This document shows, piece after piece, positions 63,323 through 64,000 of a stretch of 64,000 nucleotides of DNA; position 1 is the stretch's first letter, and each line of letters starts with the position of its first letter. Under the pieces are notes generated by a model that was not told where the DNA came from, searched no databases, and worked only from the letters and a program-made list of their open reading frames with translations. A program made the translations under genes and the position numbers. The DNA lies in assembly GCF_017163935.1 (NCBI RefSeq), contig NZ_JABVZR010000001.1, forward strand, positions 186,001 through 250,000, in the 5' to 3' direction. The DNA is from Novosphingobium terrae. GTDB taxonomy: Bacteria; Pseudomonadota; Alphaproteobacteria; Sphingomonadales; Sphingomonadaceae.

Positions 63323-64000
63323 TGGGCGATCTGAGGCATTTCCTGAATCTGGCCGATGCCGGGCCGGAGGCGCTGCGCGCCATTCTGGCCGATGCCGGAT
63401 CGCGCAAGCAGGCCCGCGCCAGCTGGCCCAAGGGGCGCGTCGATGCCGATGCGCCGCTGGCCGACCGCGTGCTGGCGATGATCTTCGAAAAGAACTCGAC
63501 CCGCACCCGCGTCTCCTTCGATATGGCGATCCGCCAGCTGGGCGGCAGCTCGATCGTGATGGAGGCGGGCGGCATGCAGTTGGGGCGCGGCGAGACCATC
63601 GCCGACACCGCGCGTGTGCTCAGCCGCATGGTCGATGCCATCATGATCCGCACCAACGATCACGCCAAGATCGAGGAGTTGGCGCATTACGCCAGCGTTC
63701 CCGTGATCAACGGCCTGACGGACCAGTCGCACCCCTGCCAGATCATGGCCGATCTGCTCACCTTGCAGGAGCAGGGCGTGAATCTGAAGGGCATGGAGCT
63801 GGCCTGGCTGGGCGATGGCAACAATGTGCTGCATTCGCTGATCGAGGCCGCCGGCCTGCTGGGCTTCAACATCCGCGCAGGGATTCCGGCGGGCTTTGAG
63901 CCCGATGCCGGTTTCGTGGCCCGCGCGCGTGAGGCGGGTGTCAGCATCACCCTCACGCAAGACCCGCTGGAAGCCGCCAAGGGCGCTCAGGTGGTGGTCA
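63322..64000 (+). CDS. argF: Ornithine carbamoyltransferase (3' end outside window)
   Basis: The gene runs off the window after 226 codons. The protein begins [20 protein letters not shown]. It has the carbamoyl-phosphate motif [20 protein letters not shown] and the ornithine-site motif [18 protein letters not shown], which together identify OTCase. It converts ornithine and carbamoyl phosphate to citrulline. It is translationally coupled to argD through a TGATG overlap. Confidence 0.95.
   Translation, partial: MGDLRHFLNLADAGPEALRAILADAGSRKQARASWPKGRVDADAPLADRVLAMIFEKNSTRTRVSFDMAIRQLGGSSIVMEAGGMQLGRGETIADTARVLSRMVDAIMIRTNDHAKIEELAHYASVPVINGLTDQSHPCQIMADLLTLQEQGVNLKGMELAWLGDGNNVLHSLIEAAGLLGFNIRAGIPAGFEPDAGFVARAREAGVSITLTQDPLEAAKGAQVVV

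Overview
The window is about 64 kb of GC-rich, densely packed chromosome from an alphaproteobacterium, most likely a sphingomonad (Sphingomonadaceae, Novosphingobium-like). This rests on the MipZ-type division ATPase, the GlnK T-loop type, the phosphomannomutase (PgmG-like) next to a ligase-associated helicase, the tonB-exbB-exbD-exbD operon, many GTG starts with 4-bp GTGA overlaps, and the general protein style. No prophage, insertion sequence, CRISPR array, rRNA or tRNA was seen. Nearly all genes are housekeeping genes; the unusual material lies between them.

Layout. 1-6.8 kb: end of a small transporter, a HAD-UbiA prenyltransferase fusion, a secreted phosphodiesterase, DUF72, Ogt, a methyltransferase-like protein and ComM. 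7.2-10.6 kb: rpmH-rnpA-yidD-yidC-engB, the ribosome and membrane-insertion cluster. 10.9-19.6 kb: S1/P1 nuclease, dapE, a dicarboxylate/glutamate symporter, nth, dapB, a sirtuin, a ThiF/MoeB-like protein and pyrC. 19.7-26.5 kb: tamA-tamB plus a small lipoprotein in one overlapping unit. 26.5-32.7 kb: a membrane-anchored nuclease, a sorbosone-dehydrogenase/cytochrome c fusion, a YegD-like Hsp70, an SDR protein and panC. 32.8-38.2 kb: mipZ, a J-domain protein, pgmG and a Lhr-like helicase. 38.3-40.9 kb: the TonB energy-transduction operon on the minus strand. 41.3-48.8 kb: an exported hypothetical protein, hom, glpX, prs, a cyclase-family hydrolase, hisN, DUF805 and a GGCT-like protein. 49.1-50.0 kb: bfr with a 58-residue bfd gene and a Fur-like palindrome. 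50.4-58.2 kb: rpmI-rplT, an AraC-type regulator, pheS-pheT, an aldose epimerase and prfC. 58.4-60.2 kb: glnK-amtB behind a sigma-54 promoter. 60.5-64 kb: a DUF442 phosphatase-like protein, a double cold-shock protein, argD and the start of argF.

The most striking feature is a family of about 232-bp intergenic elements present eight times (6858, 10585, 13071, 14791, 15707, 17486, 42170 and 48854; six within 11 kb). Each starts and ends with a short GC-rich hairpin, carries longer terminal inverted repeats, and has a central GCGCCGCAGGC/GCCTGCGGCGC stem. Four copies carry a competing third segment that makes a terminator-like hairpin followed by a T-run. Stem sequences differ between copies while pairing is kept. 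Seven of eight copies lie next to stop codons, and the element has no ORF of its own. A second, unrelated structured repeat occurs twice in opposite orientation (50068 and 60351), with a 25-30-bp inverted repeat, a conserved loop and a companion hairpin. A third palindromic unit at 33839 resembles widespread alphaproteobacterial intergenic repeats. The first two families are the best candidates here for something undescribed.
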